Below, piece after piece: positions 58,952 through 64,000 of a stretch of DNA of 64,000 bases. Source of the stretch: Halichondria panicea (Eukaryota; Porifera; Demospongiae; Suberitida; Halichondriidae); the NCBI RefSeq assembly GCF_963675165.1, contig NC_087377.1, positions 16,369,518 through 16,433,517 on the forward strand. Reading direction: 5' to 3'. Position 1 is the first letter of the stretch. Every line of letters starts with the position of its first letter. The position numbers and the translations under genes are program-made. The notes beneath the pieces are model-generated. The model was not told the origin of the DNA. It worked only from the letters and a program-made list of their open reading frames with translations, and made no database searches.

Positions 58952-61900
58952 CTAAGTTTCAGGCACTTCTTGGTCATCACTGTTCTCATTTTCAGAGTCT
59001 ATCTCTTCGATATGATGGTTGGAGACCCTCTTTGTAGAGTAGGGCTTGACCCTGGCCTTGGAAATAAGCTTAGCATCTGACCAATTTGGAGGTGCCATCT
59101 CTTCATCCTCATCTCCGTCCACTTGACTCTCGACAACGATATCAGAGTGACTGAAAGTAGACACACCTTCTTCGGCTAGTTTTACTTGACTCGTAGACGC
59201 TAGTAGAATATCTGTTTGGTTATCATCACTTTTGCTCCTTTTCTCCGGGAGTGAGCTAGCTTCAGAATCGAGATTTACCGTGTTATAATTACTGTATATA
59301 TATGTGTTGCCTACAGAGGAGGATGTAGCGGTAGTGCCCGTGTTTGCCTCGGATGTACGAGTGCCTTTTTCTGTGGAGTTTGTATGTGAGGGTGTGTTGC
59401 CTGTGGAGAAGGACGCACCGGTAGTGCCCGTGTTTGCCTTGGGTGTACGAGTGCCTGTTCCTGTGGAGTTTGTATGTGAGGGTGTGTTACCTGTGGAGGA
59501 GGACATACCGGTAGTGCCCGTGTTTTCCTTGGGTGTACGAGTGCCTGTTCCTGTGGAGTTTGTATGTGAGGGTGTGTTAACTGTGGAGGAGGACATACCG
59601 GTAGTGCCCGTGTTTGCCTTGGGTGTACGAGTGCCTGTTCCTGTGGAGTTTGTATGTGAGGGTGTGTTAACTGTGGAGGAGGACATACCGGTAGTGCCCG
59701 TGTTTGCCTTGGGTGTACGAGTGCCTGTTCCTGTGGAGTTCGTGTTCTTATACTGTGAGGGGTGGAGGAGTGAGGACTTGTAGCGGCCACAACACAGATC
59801 TCTCCATAATTCCCGAGCTTCTCCATTGAAGATAACAAAGAACAGAAATATATAGAACCCTTGAAACGATGCAAAGACAGCGAAAAAAATTTGGAAGATA
59901 GTTCGAACAGCGTTGCTACCATTAATATTGATTGTGAGTGCAGCAAAGAGCCAGGTGAGGCCAAACAGGAACATGACACCAGAGATGCTCACAAGTAGTC
60001 GGAGGGAAGTTTTGATACTCATTTTTTGATTTGATCTCTTCATGTTTTCGCGAGTGTGTTTCAGGAGGATGACAATGACCCAGATGAAGATGACCATGTT
60101 GAAGAGGAGAACGGCAAATATAGGAGCCAGGAAAGCACCAAAGAACACACCAGGATGCTTGAGGAAACAGCTGCATACAAAAACACATTCATGACATCAT
60201 TTTAGCCACAGGAATGAACACCATATCAATATACTTGCACACGAAAATATTTACTCAAACTCACATTCCTCCAGTGACATTTCCGGTGATGGGGTCAACA
60301 TTCCGAGTGATGATGAGGTCTGTCTCGGGAGTTGTCCCGTCAGCCAGATCAATAATCATCGGGATAAGGACAGGAATCAGGGGGAACACTGGGGGGGGGG
60401 GGGGGGAGGGGGGAGTGAATTGTTTTTTCTAGGCTGCCTTGTAAGTCCACAAGCTTATGGCCTAACTAAACATTTATATACTGTGTAATTGATAGTAAAG
60501 AGCGGAGATACATGATTTTTAAGCTGGTATTACTAAACCATAATGCTTTTGCTATTACAAGCATGTATAGTGAACAATAGTTGTACAACACTCATCATGA
60601 ACTTAAAGATTTGCTATAATTATAATTGTACAGAGCCTATTATAGTGTGGTCGCACTGTGTGCACTGAAATGGTTGACTTACGTATTAGTGTTTGCATTT
60701 TGTGAGATGAATGTAGGTTGTATGGCATGCATAGTACATGTACAGGAAAACTTACGCCAACAAGCTAGAGATAAAATGATGATAAAATTGGTCGTGATTG
60801 TCATGAAGACTAGGACTAGTTTCTGGAACATGAGCAAGGCCTCTGCCCCCATCCACATGACGGACACCAGAGAGAAGTAGTGGATGAGGATGGACACAAA
60901 CACACAGCCTCCGTACACCTCGATACGTTCAATACCCACAGCAAACACAATGAGCATGCACAGGATGGCTATGGACAGCTGGATGTGGTACTTGGAGTTG
61001 TCTCTCTCTCTCAGTTTTCTGCAAAATAGAGAGAAAGTACAGTTAAACTTTTTTTATCCATTCAACAACACAAAATAATTGCTCAGTTAATTACAAAATC
61101 ACAATGCAATGTGTACTCCAACCTACAAAAGTAGACCACCGTAGGCACCCCTCAGCTAGGCTAAAAACAGTCATATACCAGGGATACCAGGGATCGACCT
61201 GGTATGACTGTTTTTAGTCTGAGGGGTAACATACAGCTTATAGAGCAATGTTATGATACACTATTATAGCCTCACGATTACTTACTTGAACATTATCATA
61301 GTGATGATTGTGACTACCAGTCCTACACAAGACAGCGCTATGCCAATGTAGCTTATGAAGGAGAGCACCTGATCCACAGTCGGATCATTCATACAGTCCT
61401 GAGCTCTTTGGCAAATGTCCTGAGGCCGGAAACAACAGGAAAATGAAATAATACACCCCATCACTGCACAAGTTTAAAGAGAATACTGTACTGAGCAATG
61501 AACTTACAACGAGCACAGCAAAGTTGGTGAGATGGGTACAGCTGCAACGGAAAGTGGTTTCATTCACCACTTCAGTGGTACAGCCGTCGGTGATCCAACT
61601 GTCACTGACAAAGTCCCATGACACACAACGAGCAGTGCTGGGGTTAGTCTGAATTATAAGGGGACATATAAATTTGAGCGGGCACAGTACCCAGGAAATT
61701 CTGCACAGTTGGCCAAGTCTCATGTAGCTAGCCATCACTAGCCAACATAACATGATTATAATTATTAGGTACAGAACTTTTATAAGTAGATAGGGAGTAT
61801 AATTATAGTACACATTTCCTACCATACGACTATACCCCCGGCAGCATGCACTGTTTACAAGCGACAGAAAATTGAGAGGCATCAAACATTTAGCGGTGTG

Positions 61901-64000
61901 TACTGTGTCCTTACACTTGAGTTCTCCGGTAGAGGTAGCAGGCCTAGTGTGATAACCACGGGGGGATCGAGGGGAACAATGCCACCAAAGTCAATACCAG
62001 GTCCCACGGTAGCAGCCACAATAGGAGTACCCACGGCCGTCTCTCGCACGGTCACGTTGTCCCTCACTACGGCTAACAAGTTTGTCGGCAAAAGAGCCGC
62101 GTTTTCATAGAGGGCAAAGTACACACCGATAACGGGTCTGTCAGCTGGTACCTGGTTGAAGAGCTCGGGTGGGAGTGCGATGGAGGCGGGGACTCCAGCT
62201 GTGGGGGGGTGGGTGTGTAATAATTATGAGATAGACAACTAACATACGTGTACGTACCTCTACGGGTGAAATCTTCCGTTCTTCCTTCTCTCATAAAAGT
62301 TTCAGTGGTGCCCTGAACAAAACAAGGGGCAGTTGGTCAATAGCGTTATACTAAGCACAGTCACTCTACATTCTTAGCTCTACTGGTACAATGCTCGCCT
62401 CCCCCAAGCTCCAATAACAGTACTCACCAGTTCAACGATGATTGTGACATCTGTGAATTCCACAGTGAGGTTGGACTGTTGTGCAAATTGTGTTGCCACG
62501 GCCTCAAATGATTCAACAATTCTGTAAGGGGTAAATTACGTCAGTATCATTCAAATTATAGGCTCTAGATCTCTAACAGGCTTACCTGGAGGTAGTATTG
62601 ACCTCAAGACTGGAGGGCTGCCATTGTACGAGAGAGTTCAAAGTCTGACCCAAATGTGTCACCACCTGGAAAATAAACTAATAAACTAAAGCACACAATT
62701 TACTTAATCTGGGTTGGAATCCAGAGTAAACCTAACCGCGTTCGTGTAAACGGCCCTTATCCGGATTCTAATCCGGATTAGCCAACCCACTTCTGGAGGT
62801 GGTGCAGAAGCGGTTTAGCTGTGAGTAAACACAAAGGCTCATTCTGAGGTGTTGTACATGTTTGTGGGTGTTTCTAGAGTAAGCCTGTAGCTTCTTATCA
62901 GCCAATGTTTGCGCAAATGCAATTAGTGGTCATTTTACTATGCCCACTACTTAGAAAAATCTGACCCGCTTCAATCCAGATTCATCCCAGATTAGGTGTC
63001 GTGTAAACGGGGCTTAAGCGATTCTTGCTACAAGATGCTGTCTACATGTATACGTACGTAAAAACACATAATTATGTTATATGCATGGGATGCATCATCG
63101 TATTTTAGTGTTAAAATGACAGACATTTATGTCATTTCTACATTAAATTTCAAATGATGCATTTTATTTGAGATGTTTTATGTTATTATAACATATCTGT
63201 GATATAGGTTGACATGCTAGCGTACAATTTCATTGATGGGTACAATGGTGGTGTTGGTGAAGTTAGCGATGCTGTTGAACACAGTGGACACATCATTGAG
63301 AAACTGCATGGTCTGAAGGAACGTCCTGTTCTCAGAGAGGGTAGTAAAGGACGAAACAACCTCACTGACGTTGGTGTAAGTCTCCTCTGATATCTACAAA
63401 ACAAATTCATTAGCTTGTGCTTGCGTGAAATGCAACACAAATACATAAAATTATGTCACTTACTGTTTCGGGGACAACATTTTCGAGTGGAGCTGTGTGT
63501 GTGTGTGTGTGTGTGTGGGTGGAATTCACATGCATCTATTAAAAAAGCAATATATAACTTAATAGGCTGGCTATCAATAGATTGCTATAATGATAGAGTG
63601 GTTTATTGTAGTTTCGAAAATGTACTTTTGAGAGAGTATGCTAAGCAAGCTGACTCTCAAACTTTCCATCAACTCATACTTACACATAATTATTTTGATA
63701 AATAATATTGTGCTTTCATTTGCTGCAAATTCGCCAAATATAGTACCCTAAAATTAGTTGCCGTATATACTGCAATCTGATTGGCTAAAACAAAGTGTTC
63801 TATCCGACTTGTACTTACTTAGAAAATCATGTACTTTACTTAGAAAATCATAAAGATTAGACAAATCTGATTGGCTAGATACTCACGGTTGCTATGATCT
63901 AAAATGCTGTTTAGCACACGATTTAGACTACGTTTGGGATACCACAGCCTTTGGGCTTCTAAATCATGTAGAAAAACTTCCTAAACAGTGTCTGACTATT
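58952..64000 (-). CDS. Adhesion G-protein-coupled receptor C (5' end beyond window)
   Basis: Visible exons in transcript order: 63492-63464, 63393-63226, 62665-62586, 62521-62428, 62312-62258, 62198-61915, 61648-61508 (GPS), 61419-61286, 61018-60756, 60388-60265, 60170-58952. All frames are open and phases match receptor B exon for exon. GPS CSCTHLTNFAVLV, TM3 MWMGAEALLMFQKLV and TM6 FLFGLTWLF are intact. The tail is full length (ending DQEVPET) and contains five 30-residue repeats absent from A and B. 63493-64000 is intron; the LDLa exon, by analogy with B, should lie near 64160. C appears to be an intact gene and the source or sister of the duplicated segment in B. Confidence 0.87.
59291..59740 (-). 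repeat. Five 90-bp in-frame repeats in receptor C tail
   Basis: Units start at 59740, 59650, 59560, 59470 and 59380 on the minus strand. Each encodes about 30 residues of the type NSTGTGTRTPKANTGTTG followed by SSSTVNTPSHT. The first four are nearly identical; the fifth is diverged. Receptors A and B have only one partial unit. The Ser/Thr-rich repeat is cytoplasmic by topology and could be a phosphorylation platform. Confidence 0.92.
61147..61226. repeat. Foldback element in TM1-TM2 intron of receptor C
   Basis: Duplicate of the foldback at 41855-41932, with a few substitutions. Confidence 0.75.
61508..63492 (-). other. GAIN-type stalk and GPS of receptor C
   Basis: Seven exons of the same lengths as in receptor B; the cleavage motif HL/T is intact. 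Differences from B are few, e.g. a stalk exon ending in NEI instead of NEM. Confidence 0.87.
62704..63017. mobile_element. MITE-like insertion in a stalk intron of receptor C
   Basis: Same element as 43417-43731, at the same intron position; carried along by the segmental duplication. Confidence 0.6.

Larger units (their letters stand above)
59155..64000. repeat. Segmental duplication, distal copy (in receptor C)
   Basis: Counterpart of 40238-44730, matching through exons and introns, with small indels and the tail-repeat expansion as the main differences. It runs off the window edge. Confidence 0.85.

Noticed and set aside
59304-59783. 159-codon open frame on the + strand (and a 222-codon frame on the - strand) across the receptor C tail
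   Set aside because: They are other frames of the five 90-bp tail repeats; in a repeat whose length is a multiple of three, any frame without a stop stays open.

Overview
The window is animal nuclear DNA, most likely from a demosponge (Amphimedon-like). Genes are broken into many short exons with clean GT..AG introns of about 50-700 bp. Introns are AT-rich and full of TGCATGCA and ATAATTAT words. The proteins are metazoan mosaics (Ig, Sushi/CCP, Calx-beta, LDL-receptor class A, GAIN/GPS, seven-helix adhesion GPCR). I reconstructed exons by hand from splice sites and reading phase; almost every ectodomain exon is phase 1-1. The species call is inference.

Layout. (1) 1-12268, + strand: 3' part of a large secreted or extracellular mosaic protein (one partial and seven complete Ig exons, nine Sushi, three Calx-beta, then two unrecognised Cys-containing domains). 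(2) 12269-15582: intergenic, with a 497-bp element bearing perfect 34-bp terminal inverted repeats. (3) 15583-22840, +: complete adhesion GPCR 'A', 20 exons, about 1349 aa (signal peptide, Calx-beta-like, Calx-beta, Sushi, Ig, Calx-beta, LDLa, GAIN/GPS, 7TM). (4) 23581-27067 and 27931-31328, both -: two intact tandem 8-exon paralogues (399 aa each) of a major-vault-protein-shoulder/SPFH-like coiled-coil family. (5) 32556-32732, -: orphan terminal exon with two YEIP tyrosine motifs. (6) 33225-36958, -: Ig-domain surface protein, probably GPI-anchored, with a minisatellite in one intron, an apparent frameshift in exon 2, and a pseudo-exon copy upstream. (7) 38581-39336, -: single-exon secreted tectonin/fish-egg-lectin-like lectin. 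(8) 40261-58507, -: adhesion GPCR 'B', about 39 exons and 2373 aa, with 13 Calx-beta domains, LDLa, GAIN/GPS and 7TM. (9) 58952 to beyond 64000, -: adhesion GPCR 'C', 5' end outside the window, a recent segmental duplicate of the LDLa-to-7TM half of B, with five 30-aa repeats in its cytoplasmic tail.

How it fits together. A, B and C share one core (last Calx-beta where visible, LDLa, GAIN, GPS, 7TM) but A and B carry different N-terminal modules, so this is a cluster growing by tandem duplication and phase-1 exon shuffling. With the mosaic extracellular protein, the Ig surface protein and the lectin, the region looks like a cell-surface recognition neighbourhood. Calx-beta repeats are also the building block of sponge aggregation factors, so a role in cell adhesion or self-recognition is a reasonable but untested hypothesis. 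No rRNA, tRNA or CRISPR was found.
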